From contig NZ_JAFIBW010000001.1 of assembly GCF_017833295.1 (NCBI RefSeq), positions 3,933,501 through 3,997,500 of the forward strand: a stretch of DNA of 64,000 nt. Reading direction: 5' to 3'. Source of the stretch: Methylobacterium sp. PvR107 (GTDB lineage: Bacteria; Pseudomonadota; Alphaproteobacteria; Rhizobiales; Beijerinckiaceae). A model generated the notes under the pieces. It searched no databases, had not been told where the DNA came from, and was given only the letters and a program-made list of their open reading frames with translations. Below are positions 17,556 through 28,087 of this stretch, piece by piece. The stretch's first letter is position 1; each line of letters starts with the position of its first letter. Made by a program: the position numbers and the translations under genes.

Positions 17556-18372
17556 GGCGGCTGCCCTCGACACGCTGCGCGCCGCCGGCTTCGCGGGACC
17601 TTACGCCTGCGCGGTGGTGACCGGGACCGGCCTCGGCGGCATCGCGGCCGCCCTCGAGGACGCGACCGCCATCGACTATGCGGCGATCCCCGGCTTTCCG
17701 GGGCCGGGCGTCAGCGGCCACGGGGGCCGGCTGCACCGCGGCACCCTGGCGGGACGGCCCGTCCTGGTGTTCGAGGGGCGGGCCCATGCCTACGAGCACG
17801 GCGATCCGGCGGTGATGCGGGTGCCGCTCGCCTGCGCCCGGCAGCTCGGTGCCCGACGCCTGCTGCTCACCAACGCCTCCGGTTCGCTACGGCCCGAGAC
17901 CGGCCCCGGCAGCCTCGTGCTGCTCGCCGACCACATCAATCTCTCCGGCCTGAATCCGCTGATCGGTGAGGCCAGCGACGCCCGCTTCGTGCCGATGACC
18001 GAAGCCTATGATCCGGACCTCCGGGCGCGGCTCCGCGCGGCGGCCGCGGCCTGCGGTGTGCCCCTGGGGGAGGGCGTCTACGCGTGGTTCTCCGGCCCGA
18101 GCTTCGAGACGCCCGCGGAGGTCCGTATGGCGGGTATCCTCGGGGCCGATTGCGTCGGCATGTCCACGGTGCCCGAGGTCATCCTCGCCCGCTTCCTCGA
18201 TCTGCCGGTGGCGGCTGTCTCGGTGGTGACGAACCTCGCGGCCGGGATTGCCGGGGGCGCGCCGCACCACGCGGAGACGAAGGCGGTGGCAGCCCGCGCC
18301 GCGGCGGATCTGGGACGCCTGGTCCGGGCCTTCGTGGCCGGCCTGCCCGACGGAGACGTGTCCGATGACTGA
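17548..18372 (+). CDS. Purine-nucleoside phosphorylase, trimeric type
   Basis: 274 residues from a GTG at 17548 that overlaps cdd by eight bases; longer in-frame ATG starts would overlap cdd by far more and give no conserved sequence. Motifs of the low-molecular-mass homotrimeric family are in order: phosphate site VVTGTGLGG, GHGGRLHRG, FEGRAHAYEHGD, then LTNASGSL, WFSGPSFETPAEVRM, VGMSTVPEV and VVTNLAAG. Cleaves purine (deoxy)ribonucleosides to base plus (deoxy)ribose-1-phosphate. Within the operon it supplies the sugar phosphate that deoC can use after mutase action (no phosphopentomutase gene is present here). Confidence 0.93.
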   Translation: MSEAAALDTLRAAGFAGPYACAVVTGTGLGGIAAALEDATAIDYAAIPGFPGPGVSGHGGRLHRGTLAGRPVLVFEGRAHAYEHGDPAVMRVPLACARQLGARRLLLTNASGSLRPETGPGSLVLLADHINLSGLNPLIGEASDARFVPMTEAYDPDLRARLRAAAAACGVPLGEGVYAWFSGPSFETPAEVRMAGILGADCVGMSTVPEVILARFLDLPVAAVSVVTNLAAGIAGGAPHHAETKAVAARAAADLGRLVRAFVAGLPDGDVSDD

Positions 18373-19096
18373 TCCCGAAGCCGGCGCGGTCGCCCGCCGG
18401 GCGCTGCCGCTCCTCGACCTCACCGATCTCGGCGAGACCTGCACCGAGACCAAGATCGACGCCCTCTGCCGGGACGCGAAAAGCGGCGGCGTGGCGGCGA
18501 TCTGCGTCTGGCCCCGCTTCGTCGAGCAGGGCGCGCGAGCGCTCGCGGGCACCGGGATCCGTGTCGCCACGGTGATCAATTTCCCGGCCGGCGGCGAGGA
18601 TTGCGCCCGCGCCACCGACGACACCGCCGAGGCCCTGCGCGACGGGGCGAACGAGATCGACCTGGTCCTGCCTTACCGCGCCCTGCTGCGGGGCGACACG
18701 GCTCTCGCCCGCGACATGGTGGAGGCCGTGCGCGACACCTGCGGCTCGGCGATCCTCAAGGTGATCCTCGAGACGGGCGAGCTCGCCGACCCGACGCGGA
18801 TCCGGGAAGCCAGCCGGCTCGCCCTGGAGGCAGGTGCCGACTTCCTCAAGACCTCCACGGGCAAGAGCCCGGTCTCGGCGACTCCGGACGCCGCCGAGGC
18901 GATGCTCACGGAGATCCGCGCGAGCGGCCGACCGGCGGGCCTCAAGGTCTCCGGCGGCCTGCGCAGCGTCGCCGACGCCGCGACCTACATGGCCCTGGCC
19001 GATCGGGTCATGGGGCCGGGCTGGATAACCCAGAAGACCTTCCGGCTCGGGGCGAGCAGCCTGTTCGGGGCGCTGATGCAGGCGCGGGAGCTCTGA
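18365..19096 (+). CDS. deoC: Deoxyribose-phosphate aldolase
   Basis: 243 residues; ATG at 18365 overlaps the phosphorylase stop by eight bases. The Schiff-base Lys162 lies in DFLKTSTGKS, the catalytic Asp99 in EIDLVLPY, and the second active-site Lys in GLKVSGGLRS. Splits 2-deoxyribose-5-phosphate to glyceraldehyde-3-phosphate and acetaldehyde. Third gene of the nucleoside operon; two bases separate it from deoA. Confidence 0.95.
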   Translation: MTDPEAGAVARRALPLLDLTDLGETCTETKIDALCRDAKSGGVAAICVWPRFVEQGARALAGTGIRVATVINFPAGGEDCARATDDTAEALRDGANEIDLVLPYRALLRGDTALARDMVEAVRDTCGSAILKVILETGELADPTRIREASRLALEAGADFLKTSTGKSPVSATPDAAEAMLTEIRASGRPAGLKVSGGLRSVADAATYMALADRVMGPGWITQKTFRLGASSLFGALMQAREL

Positions 19097-19098
19097 GG

Positions 19099-20397
19099 GT
19101 GCGGCTCCCCCAGGAGACGATCCGCGCCAAGCGGGACGGCCAGTCCCTCGATCCCGAGGAGATCCGCGCCTTCGTCCAGGGCCTGACCGACGGCGCGGTC
19201 GGCGAGGGACAGGCCGCGGCCTTCGCGATGGCAGTGTTCTTTCGCGGGCTGGCGCTGCCGGAGCGGGTGGCGCTGACCCGGGCCATGGCGGAGTCGGGCC
19301 GCGTCCTCACCTGGACCCTGCCCGGTCCGGTGCTGGACAAGCATTCCACCGGCGGGATCGGCGACACGGTGAGCCTGCCGCTCGCCGCCATGGTGGCGGC
19401 CTGCGGCGGCTACGTGCCGATGATCTCCGGACGGGGGCTCGGCCATACCGGCGGGACGCTGGACAAGCTCGGCAGCATTCCGGGCTATGACGCAACGCCG
19501 GGCCTCGACGCGTTCCGGCGGGTTGTCGCAGATGTCGGCTGTGCGATCATCGGGCAGACGGCCGACCTCGCCCCGGCCGACCGGCGCCTCTACGCGATCC
19601 GCGACGTGACCGGCACGGTGGAATCCCTCGACCTGATCACCGCGTCGATCCTGTCGAAGAAGCTCGCCGCGGGCCTCGACGGGCTGGTGATGGACGTCAA
19701 GCAGGGCTCCGGCGCGTTCATGGAGAGCCTGCCCGCGGCGCGGGCGCTGGCCGAGAGCATCGTCACGGTGGCCGGAGGCGCGGGCCTGCGCACCACCGCG
19801 CTGATCACCGACATGGATGCGCCGCTGGCCAGCGCCGCCGGCAACGCCGTCGAGGTCGCCTACGCGATCGATTATCTGACGGGCCAGCGCCGCGAGCCGC
19901 GCTTCCACGCGGTTACGCTGGCGCTCGGGGCCGAGATGCTTGTGGCCGGCGGTCTGGCGCTGGATCGGGACGCCGCCGCGGGGCGGCTGGAGCAGGCACT
20001 CGCCTCGGGCCGGGCGGCCGAACGCTTTGCCCGCATGGTCGCGGCCCTCGGCGGGCCGAGCGACCTTCTGGAAAAGCCGGCCCGATCGCTGTCCGAGGCG
20101 CCGGTGCAGCGGCCGGTCCATCAGAACGGAACCGTCGCGGCGGTCGCGACGCGGGCGCTCGGCCTCGCGGTGATCGAACTCGGCGGCGGACGCACCCGGC
20201 CGGCGGATCCCATCGACCCACGGGTCGGCTTCACGGAGCTCGCCGCTCCCGGCGCGTCCGGCGGCCTGCTCGGGATCGTCCACTCGGCCGACGCGGCCGC
20301 GGCCGATCGGGCGGAGGCCGCCCTGCGGGCCGCCTATCGGATGGGGGATATGCCGGCGGAACGGCCGGCCGTCATCGAGCGGGTGAGCGCCGGCTAG
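19099..20397 (+). CDS. deoA: Thymidine phosphorylase
   Basis: 432 residues from GTG 19099, two bases after the deoC stop (GAGGG just before it). The signature KHSTGGIGD at 81-89 and SGRGLGHTGGTLDKLGSIPG follow the pyrimidine-nucleoside phosphorylase pattern; the C-terminal alpha/beta domain ends with the expected GFTELAAPG region. Phosphorolysis of thymidine and deoxyuridine to deoxyribose-1-phosphate. Last gene of cdd-pnp-deoC-deoA. Confidence 0.95.
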   Translation: MRLPQETIRAKRDGQSLDPEEIRAFVQGLTDGAVGEGQAAAFAMAVFFRGLALPERVALTRAMAESGRVLTWTLPGPVLDKHSTGGIGDTVSLPLAAMVAACGGYVPMISGRGLGHTGGTLDKLGSIPGYDATPGLDAFRRVVADVGCAIIGQTADLAPADRRLYAIRDVTGTVESLDLITASILSKKLAAGLDGLVMDVKQGSGAFMESLPAARALAESIVTVAGGAGLRTTALITDMDAPLASAAGNAVEVAYAIDYLTGQRREPRFHAVTLALGAEMLVAGGLALDRDAAAGRLEQALASGRAAERFARMVAALGGPSDLLEKPARSLSEAPVQRPVHQNGTVAAVATRALGLAVIELGGGRTRPADPIDPRVGFTELAAPGASGGLLGIVHSADAAAADRAEAALRAAYRMGDMPAERPAVIERVSAG

Positions 20398-20501
20398 CGT
20401 CCGGCCCGTCGAGCGGACGCACCCGGGCGGGAGCCGGGCGCGGCTGCGGTGTCCTGGAAAGGCGCGCCCCCGCTCACGGGGAATGCGCGCACCTCATGGG
20501 C

Positions 20502-20813
20502 TTACCAGCGGCCGTGGCCGTGGCGATGGCCCCAGCCGCCGTGATGGTGACGCGGGCCGAAACCATGGTGGCGCCAGCCGTAATGGTGCCCCCGACCCCA
20601 GCCGCCGTGATGGCGCGGGCCGTAACCGTGATGACCCCAGCCGCCGTGGCGGTGGCCGTAGCCATGACCGTACTGGACAGTCTGGATTTCGCCGGAGCCC
20701 TGCTGCAATCCTGCATCGCGGCTCAGAGGCGCGGCCATGGCCGGCGCCGCGAGAGCAAGGCCGCCGAAGGCCAGCGCTGCCGCCAGGCGGGTGCGTGCGG
20801 TCTTGGTGAACAT
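20502..20813 (-). CDS. Exported His/Gly/Trp-rich small protein
   Basis: 103 residues with a strong AGGAGG site 6 bases before the ATG. Residues 1-27 are a signal peptide ending APAMAA. From about residue 48 on the mature part is almost only Gly, His, Tyr, Trp, Arg and Pro in degenerate 'GHHG-W / PRHHGGW' repeats. The 30 or so histidines would bind transition metals or give a pH-responsive surface; similar His/Gly-rich secreted proteins are common hypotheticals in Methylobacterium. Function unknown. Monocistronic, convergent with deoA. Confidence 0.8.
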   Translation of the reverse strand: MFTKTARTRLAAALAFGGLALAAPAMAAPLSRDAGLQQGSGEIQTVQYGHGYGHRHGGWGHHGYGPRHHGGWGRGHHYGWRHHGFGPRHHHGGWGHRHGHGRW

Positions 20814-20999
20814 CGAGGTCCTCCTGTTCCACGCCGGGCGCGTTCGCGCGTCCGGCCATGTCGCAGGTGTGAACCCTTCCAGTTGACGCCAACGTGAGCT
20901 GCTCGCTCAGGCCGTGTTCAGCTCGGCCCGGCCGTCGCCTCCGAAACGTCTAGACTACTCTGCGGTCGGGAGCCTCGGTGGCGCACGGGTCCCCACGCG

Positions 21000-21114
21000 G
21001 TCATCCCGGGGCCGCGCAGCGGAGCCTGGAATCCAGACCCGCCGACGCGCCAGGATTTGCCATACGCAGTGCGTCTGGCTTCCGGGCTCGCCTGCGGCGC
21101 CCCGGAATCACGGG
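21000..21114. repeat. Dispersed imperfect palindrome, family 1, copy B
   Basis: GGTCATCCCGGGGCCGCGCAGCGGAGCC...GGCTCGCCTGCGGCGCCCCGGAATCACGG. It is the only thing recognised in the 356-bp gap between the His-rich protein gene and the methyltransferase gene. Confidence 0.75.
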
Positions 21115-21169
21115 GTCGTCGATCACTGCCGTCTGGAAAAACGTCGCTGGAGCGGTGACCGTGATCAGC

Positions 21170-21808
21170 TCAGGGCCGGCGGTAGACCCAGACCCGAGCC
21201 GGCGGCAGGTTCAGCCAGACCCGGTTCGAGCGGTCGGCGGTATAGCTGCCGGCCTCGCAGCGGGCCGGGATCGGCGGCACCACCGCGTAGGTGAACTGCA
21301 CGAACGGCGCGCCCGGCTGCATCAGGTCGTGGGCGGTGTTGAGCAGATCGAGCCGCTGCTCCAGCGGCTTGGTGAACAGAGGCAGGCTGGAGATCGTCGC
21401 GGCGGCCGGCTCATTGAGCACGGCCTTGAGGCTCGCGCGCATGTCGTAGGCATCGCCGCGGATCACCGTGACGCCGGGGAACCGGTGCGTCAGCAGGCGG
21501 CAGAAATCGGGATTGAACTCGACGAGGATCAGCCGCTCCGGCGCGACGCCGCGCCGGATCAGCGCCTCGGTCACCGGGCCGGTGCCGGGCCCGAGTTCGA
21601 CGACGGGGCCTTCCCGCCGCGGATCCACATAGGATGCCATGGTCCGGGCGAGCATCTTGCCCGAGGGTGTCACGGCGCCCGTCACCAGCGGCCGCTCGAA
21701 CCAGGAGCGGAGGAAGCGGGCCTCGTCCTCCAAGGGGTCGCGCCGCGGCCCGAAAATCGCGCTCCTGGCGGCAGGAGCCTTCGCGTTGGGACGGCGGAGC
21801 GGCGGCAA
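21170..21808 (-). CDS. pmtA: PmtA-like phospholipid N-methyltransferase
   Basis: 212 residues. After a basic lead, DEARFLRSWFERPLVTGAVTPSG is the start typical of Rhizobium/Agrobacterium-type phospholipid methyltransferases; SAM motif I is VELGPGTGPVTEAL and acid loop VEFNPDFCRLL, then the GDAYDMR motif. PmtA enzymes methylate phosphatidylethanolamine stepwise to phosphatidylcholine at the cytoplasmic membrane face. A related SAM methyltransferase with another lipid target cannot be excluded. Monocistronic. Confidence 0.8.
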   Translation of the reverse strand: MPPLRRPNAKAPAARSAIFGPRRDPLEDEARFLRSWFERPLVTGAVTPSGKMLARTMASYVDPRREGPVVELGPGTGPVTEALIRRGVAPERLILVEFNPDFCRLLTHRFPGVTVIRGDAYDMRASLKAVLNEPAAATISSLPLFTKPLEQRLDLLNTAHDLMQPGAPFVQFTYAVVPPIPARCEAGSYTADRSNRVWLNLPPARVWVYRRP

Positions 21809-21948
21809 GTCCTGGATTCCTTGATGCCGGATGAGAATGAAAGGCTAACGGCCGGCGCTGTCTTACAGTCAAGCCGGGACGGCGCCTAGGGTACGCAGGC
21901 CACGCCGGCAGCATGCATAACAGGTCTTCCCGGGTTTGGGATCCAACC

Positions 21949-23097
21949 TCACGGACGGACGGCGCCGCCGAAGAAGTCCCGCACCTTCGAGAAGAAGCCC
22001 GCGGATTCGGGATGGTTCTCCGGGAGGGCCGACTGGTCGAACTCCTGGAGCAGCTCGCGCTGGCGCTTGGTCAGGTTCTGCGGGGTCTCGACGAACACCT
22101 GGATGTAGAGGTCGCCGACCTCGCGCGAGCGGAGCACCGGCATGCCCTTGCCCTTGATGCGGAACTGCTTGGCGGTCTGCGTGCCCGCGGGGACGCGCAC
22201 CTGGGTCTGCGAGCCGTCGATCACCGGCACGGTGATCTCGCCCGACAGTGCGGCGGTGACCATCGAGATCGGCACCCGGCAGAACAGGTCCGCGCCGTCG
22301 CGCTGGAAGAACTCGTGCTGCTTGATCGACAGGAAGACGTAGAGATCGCCTGCCGGCCCGCCGCGCAGGCCGCTCTCGCCTTCTCCGGCGAGCCGGATCC
22401 GCAACCCGTCATCGACGCCCGCCGGCACGTTGATCGAGAGCGTGCGCTCACGGTTCACCCGGCCCGCGCCCTGACAGGTGGTGCAGGGATCGTCGACGAT
22501 CTCGCCGCGGCCGTGGCAGTTCGGGCAGGTGCGCTCGATGGCGAAGAAGCCCTGTGCGGCCCGGACGCGCCCGTAGCCCGCGCAGGTCGGGCAGGTCCGC
22601 GGCTTCGAGCCGGGCTTGGCGCCGGAGCCGTCGCAGGCCTCGCAGGTCACCGAGGTCGGAATCTTGATGGTCTCGGCCTTGCCGGCGAAGGCTTCCTCCA
22701 GGGTTATCTCGAGGTTGTAGCGCAGGTCGGCCCCGCGCTCGCGGCCCGGCGCGCCGCCGCGCCCCCGTGCGCCGCCGGCGGCACCACGGCCGTCACCGAA
22801 GAAATTGTCGAAGATATCCGACATGAAGTCGCCGAACTCGTTTCCGAATCCGGGTCCGCCCGCGCCGCCCTGGCTGAAAGCCGCGTGGCCGAACCGATCG
22901 TAGGCGGAGCGCTTCTGGCCGTCGGAGAGGCATTGATACGCCTCGTTGATTTCCTTGAACTTGATCTCGGCGTCCTTGTCGCCGGGATTGCGGTCGGGAT
23001 GATAGGTCATCGCGAGCTTGCGGAAGGCGACCTTCATCTCGCTTTCCGTGGCGGTCTTGGTGACCCCCAGGATCTCGTAATAGTCCCGCTTCGACAT
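21949..23097 (-). CDS. dnaJ: Chaperone DnaJ (Hsp40)
   Basis: 382 residues: J domain 1-70 with HPD at 33-35, Gly/Phe-rich linker (about 75-125, unusually rich in GRGGAPG), four zinc-binding CxxCxGxG repeats ([32 protein letters not shown]), then the peptide-binding C-terminal domains. Works with DnaK and GrpE. Downstream of dnaK on the same strand, 253 bp apart, with a terminator and a dispersed repeat in between, so it may have its own promoter. Confidence 0.97.
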   Translation of the reverse strand: MSKRDYYEILGVTKTATESEMKVAFRKLAMTYHPDRNPGDKDAEIKFKEINEAYQCLSDGQKRSAYDRFGHAAFSQGGAGGPGFGNEFGDFMSDIFDNFFGDGRGAAGGARGRGGAPGRERGADLRYNLEITLEEAFAGKAETIKIPTSVTCEACDGSGAKPGSKPRTCPTCAGYGRVRAAQGFFAIERTCPNCHGRGEIVDDPCTTCQGAGRVNRERTLSINVPAGVDDGLRIRLAGEGESGLRGGPAGDLYVFLSIKQHEFFQRDGADLFCRVPISMVTAALSGEITVPVIDGSQTQVRVPAGTQTAKQFRIKGKGMPVLRSREVGDLYIQVFVETPQNLTKRQRELLQEFDQSALPENHPESAGFFSKVRDFFGGAVRP

Positions 23098-23158
23098 CCC
23101 GCCCTCAGGTGCCTTTCCGTCGGCCCGAACTCCGGATCGCGACGCTTCTACTATCGCT

Positions 23159-23274
23159 CCGTCATTCCGGGGCGCCTGAGGCGAGACCGGAATCCAGAAG
23201 CGCCGACGGTACAGACCTTCGATCGGTCGGCGGATCTCAATTCCGGGCTCCGCTTCGCGTCCCCGGAATGACAG
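23159..23274. repeat. Dispersed imperfect palindrome, family 1, copy C
   Basis: CGTCATTCCGGGGCGCCTGAGGCGAGACCGGAATCC...AATTCCGGGCTCCGCTTCGCGTCCCCGGAATGACAG, between dnaK and dnaJ. Confidence 0.75.
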
Positions 23275-23301
23275 AGCCTTCGGATCCGCGGCCCACGCAA
23301 A

Positions 23302-23329
23302 CGCAGGGCCGGATCGCTCCGGCCCTGCG
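23302..23329 (-). terminator. Hairpin terminator after dnaK
   Basis: Perfect 12-bp stem CGCAGGGCCGGA / TCCGGCCCTGCG with loop TCGC, 21 bases past the dnaK stop on the minus strand. The T-run after it is short (TTTG), so efficiency is uncertain. Confidence 0.65.
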
Positions 23330-23350
23330 CGGTCGTATCAGAAATGCGCC

Positions 23351-25267
<1,917 letters not shown>

Positions 25268-25353
25268 GGTGGGATCCCTCTTTGTGTCGCGTTCAAGCAG
25301 ACCGCCGAGCCCCGAAGCAGCTCGGCCCATGGCGGTGTACGAAGGTGATGTGA

Positions 25354-25379
25354 GTATGGGACCCGGGCCGGATCAAGGG
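25354..25379 (-). promoter_or_regulatory. Candidate RpoH (sigma-32) promoter of dnaK
   Basis: On the minus strand CCCTTGAT and CCCATAC are separated so that CTTG and CCCAT lie 13 bases apart, close to the heat-shock consensus CTTGAA ... CCCATNT. It would give a leader of about 80 bases before the dnaK ATG. The remaining 25380-25657 holds only the leader of the next, divergent gene. Confidence 0.55.
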
Positions 25380-25657
25380 CCGTGAACGGCTGAAACCCAG
25401 CGCGCAATCCCGCGTCGAGGGCGATATAAGAAGCCCGCAACGTGCTCGCAAGGCGAAGCCTGCGTGCCGCGAAGGGATGGACGCAACGTCGCTATCCCCT
25501 TGTGTTCCCGTCAGGATATCGCTCGCGGCCGCGGTCTGGCCCGATAGCGTGATGGCATTTTGTTGCTTCGCTGCCACCTCCGCGCCATCGCGGGCGTGTT
25601 AACGTTTCGACAAGGGGTTGCGTGTGGCCCCGCCACTTCGTGTCCCCGTAGAGAACG

Positions 25658-26650
25658 ATGCGTCTGAACCGCAGCTTCCTGCTCCCGATCCTAGCGGTCG
25701 CTGTCGCGATGCCCGCGATGCTGACGTCGCCGCCTGCGCGCGCGCAGAACTTCTTCGAGCGTCTGTTCGGCATCAAGCCGGAGCGGCCGCCGTTGCCGCC
25801 CCGCGGCGTGCCCGAGGCTCCGCCACAGGCACCTGCTCCGGGCGCGCCCGGCGAACCGGGTCAGCCTCCGGCGGCCGAAGCGCCGCGTCCGGCGCCCGCG
25901 CCGGCACGGCCGGTCGTGCTCAAGACCCCTTCGGAGGACGGGATCCTCGGCCAGGACCTCATGCTGAACGGGTTGTCCGGCTCCCTGAAGCTGGAACGGT
26001 CCGGCACCGGGATTACCGTTCGGATCAAGCTGCCGGGGACCAAGATCTCGCAGCCCGCTGACTCGTGCACGGTGCCGCTCGCGGGCGGCAACCCCGTCAC
26101 GTTGAGTTCCGAGGGCAAGCCCGAGGGCGTCCCGCGTTTCGAGGCAGCCGGCGCGGAGTGTCCGCTGCGATTTGACGTCACCGAGGGTGGCGTCCTGGTC
26201 TCGACCCTGGGTTCAGGACCGATCTGCACCTTCTCGGCCGCGGACTGCGCCACGACACCCGCGGGCCTCTGGGGGCCGGCTGCCGCAACCCTGCTCCCGC
26301 GGGCCGGCGAGTTCGATACGGGCCGGGGCGTCGCCGACAAGGCCGTACGCGACAATTACAAGCTCATGACGCAGCGGGCCCGGCGCGAGGACGTGCGGCC
26401 GATCGTGAGCGAGCAGGCGGCCTTCTCGTCGGACCGCGAGCAACTCTGCCGCACCTATGCCCGGGAGGGCGCGCACGGGTTCTGCCACCTGCGTGTCACG
26501 GAGAACCGGGCACTGTCCCTGGCCACCCGCCTCGGCGCCAACACGGCGGTGCCGACCGCCGCGGCCGCGCCGCGCCGGCCCCGGCCGAAGCCCGCCGTCG
26601 AGGGCATGAATCCGGACGCGGGCGGCGGTGCCGACGCCGGTCCGGAATAG
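25658..26650 (+). CDS. Exported hypothetical protein with Pro-rich linker
   Basis: 330 residues. A signal peptide (about 1-30, ending ARA-Q) precedes NFFERLFGIKPE, a Pro/Ala/Gly-rich stretch at about 42-88, then a beta-rich domain with paired cysteines (DSCTVPL, ECPLRF, PICTFSAADC) up to about 200, and a helical segment with two more Cys (QLCRTYAREGAHGFCHLRV). The C-terminus is again low-complexity. It looks like a periplasmic or surface protein stabilised by disulphides. No family recognised with confidence. Divergent from dnaK, convergent with yqgE. Confidence 0.8.
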   Translation: MRLNRSFLLPILAVAVAMPAMLTSPPARAQNFFERLFGIKPERPPLPPRGVPEAPPQAPAPGAPGEPGQPPAAEAPRPAPAPARPVVLKTPSEDGILGQDLMLNGLSGSLKLERSGTGITVRIKLPGTKISQPADSCTVPLAGGNPVTLSSEGKPEGVPRFEAAGAECPLRFDVTEGGVLVSTLGSGPICTFSAADCATTPAGLWGPAAATLLPRAGEFDTGRGVADKAVRDNYKLMTQRARREDVRPIVSEQAAFSSDREQLCRTYAREGAHGFCHLRVTENRALSLATRLGANTAVPTAAAAPRRPRPKPAVEGMNPDAGGGADAGPE

Positions 26651-26716
26651 GCGGCCGCGCCGATCCGCGCCGAATCGCTGGCTGGCGGCGCGCCGCCGTC
26701 GCGATTCTTGGCCGGA

Positions 26717-27343
26717 TCAGGCCCGGCCGGCGGTCATCGACAGCATCGCCGGGTCGATGCCGTTCGCCCGCAAGGCGAGGTCGTATTTCGCGTCGAGGTC
26801 GGCGTTGAAGATCAGGGCCGGATCGGCCGGGCAGTTGAGCCAGCCATTGGCCATGATCTCGCTCTCGAGCTGGCCCGCCTGCCAGCCGGCATAGCCGAGC
26901 GCCAGCACGGCGCTCGCCGGACCCTCGCCGCTGGCGATGGCCCGCAGGATCTCCACGGTCGCCGTCAGGCAGATGCCGTCGTCGATGATCAGCGTCGATT
27001 GCTGGATGTGGAAATCGTCGGTGTGGAGGACGAACCCGCGCCGTCCCTCGACGGGACCACCCATCAGGACCGGCATGTGCCCCACGCGCTCGCGCAGGCG
27101 GATCGCGTCCGCCTCGGGGGCCACGTCGAGCTGGACCAGCAGGTCCGGCATGCTGATGTCGGTCGCCGCCTTGTTCACGATGATGCCCATCGCCCCGTCG
27201 GCGGAATGGGCGCAGACGTAGATCACCGAGCGGGCGAAGCGCTCGTCTGCCATCCCCGGCATCGCCACGAGGAACTGGCCGTCGAGGAAGTCCGGTCCGG
27301 TGAGCGCGGAACGCGTGGGCGACGCTGGGTTCTGCATACCCAC
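26717..27343 (-). CDS. YqgE/AlgH family protein
   Basis: 208 residues. [39 protein letters not shown] is the family opening, followed by [15 protein letters not shown] and a C-terminal [15 protein letters not shown]. Members are cytoplasmic, of uncertain biochemical role (historically tied to alginate regulation as AlgH). The first Met (27343) and a second two codons on are both possible. Divergent from the peroxiredoxin gene. Confidence 0.92.
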   Translation of the reverse strand: MGMQNPASPTRSALTGPDFLDGQFLVAMPGMADERFARSVIYVCAHSADGAMGIIVNKAATDISMPDLLVQLDVAPEADAIRLRERVGHMPVLMGGPVEGRRGFVLHTDDFHIQQSTLIIDDGICLTATVEILRAIASGEGPASAVLALGYAGWQAGQLESEIMANGWLNCPADPALIFNADLDAKYDLALRANGIDPAMLSMTAGRA

Positions 27344-27515
27344 ATGCTACGCGGTGCCCTCCGCTTGTCCAGCGGACAAAGCGCGCGACCGGTCTCCCGC
27401 GCCGTCACGGGCACGGGACTTCGACGCGGCTTCCTCGACAGGCCCTGTCCGCCACGCTAGGTCAGGCGCGCTGCTCACGCGCGCGATCTCGGCGCGCGGC
27501 AACGAGGAACCCGTG

Positions 27516-27995
27516 ATGATCCAGGTTGGCGACCATCTGCCCCAGGCCACGTTCCGGGTGACCGGTCCGGAAGGCCCGATCGCCCGCACCACCGACGACG
27601 TGTTCAAGGGCCGGCGCGTGGTGCTGATCGGCGTGCCCGGCGCCTTCACGCCGAGCTGTCACCGCAACCACTTGCCGGGCTTCGTCACCCACAAGGACGA
27701 GATCCTCGGCCGCGGCGTCGACGCGATCGCCGTCACCAGCGTCAACGACGTCTTCGTCCTCGACGCCTGGTCCAAGGCCAGCGGTGCCGAAGGCCTGGAA
27801 TTCCTCGCCGACGGCAATGCCGACTTCGCCAAGGCGATCGGTCTGGAGATGGACGGCACCGGTTTCGGTCTCGGCATGCGCTCGAAGCGCTACTCCATGC
27901 TCGTCGAGGACGGCGTCGTGCGCATCCTGAACGTCGAGGAGACTCCCTCGAAGGCCGAGGCCTCGGGCGCCGAGGCGCTCCTGAAGGTGCTCTGA
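27516..27995 (+). CDS. Peroxiredoxin, Prx5 type, single Cys
   Basis: 159 residues from ATG 27516 with GAGGAAC upstream. The peroxidatic site reads PGAFTPSCHRNHLPGF (P-x3-T-x2-C). This Cys is the only one in the protein, so it is a 1-Cys enzyme that must be recycled by an external thiol such as glutathione/glutaredoxin. The Prx5 features GADFAKAIGLEMD-like and MRSKRYSMLVEDGVV segments are present. Cytoplasmic peroxide reduction. dedA follows 92 bp on, with a hairpin in the gap. Confidence 0.93.
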   Translation: MIQVGDHLPQATFRVTGPEGPIARTTDDVFKGRRVVLIGVPGAFTPSCHRNHLPGFVTHKDEILGRGVDAIAVTSVNDVFVLDAWSKASGAEGLEFLADGNADFAKAIGLEMDGTGFGLGMRSKRYSMLVEDGVVRILNVEETPSKAEASGAEALLKVL

Positions 27996-28048
27996 GCCGG
28001 CCTTCCGCCCTCAGCGAGCCCTTTTAAGGCCACGTTCCCCCCGCTTCT

Positions 28049-28071
28049 GTCTTCGGGCTTTGCCCGAAGAC
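28049..28071 (+). terminator. Hairpin between peroxiredoxin and dedA genes
   Basis: Perfect 10-bp stem GTCTTCGGGC / GCCCGAAGAC with a TTT loop, 53 bases after the peroxiredoxin stop and 16 bases before dedA. No T-run follows, so it may be an attenuating hairpin or leader structure rather than a full terminator. Confidence 0.4.
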
Positions 28072-28087
28072 CGGCCTCGAGGACCGC

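Noticed and set aside
20398..20501. Terminator after deoA
   Set aside because: Only a poor GCGCGC...GCGCGC pairing with internal mismatches and no T-run; not strong enough to call.
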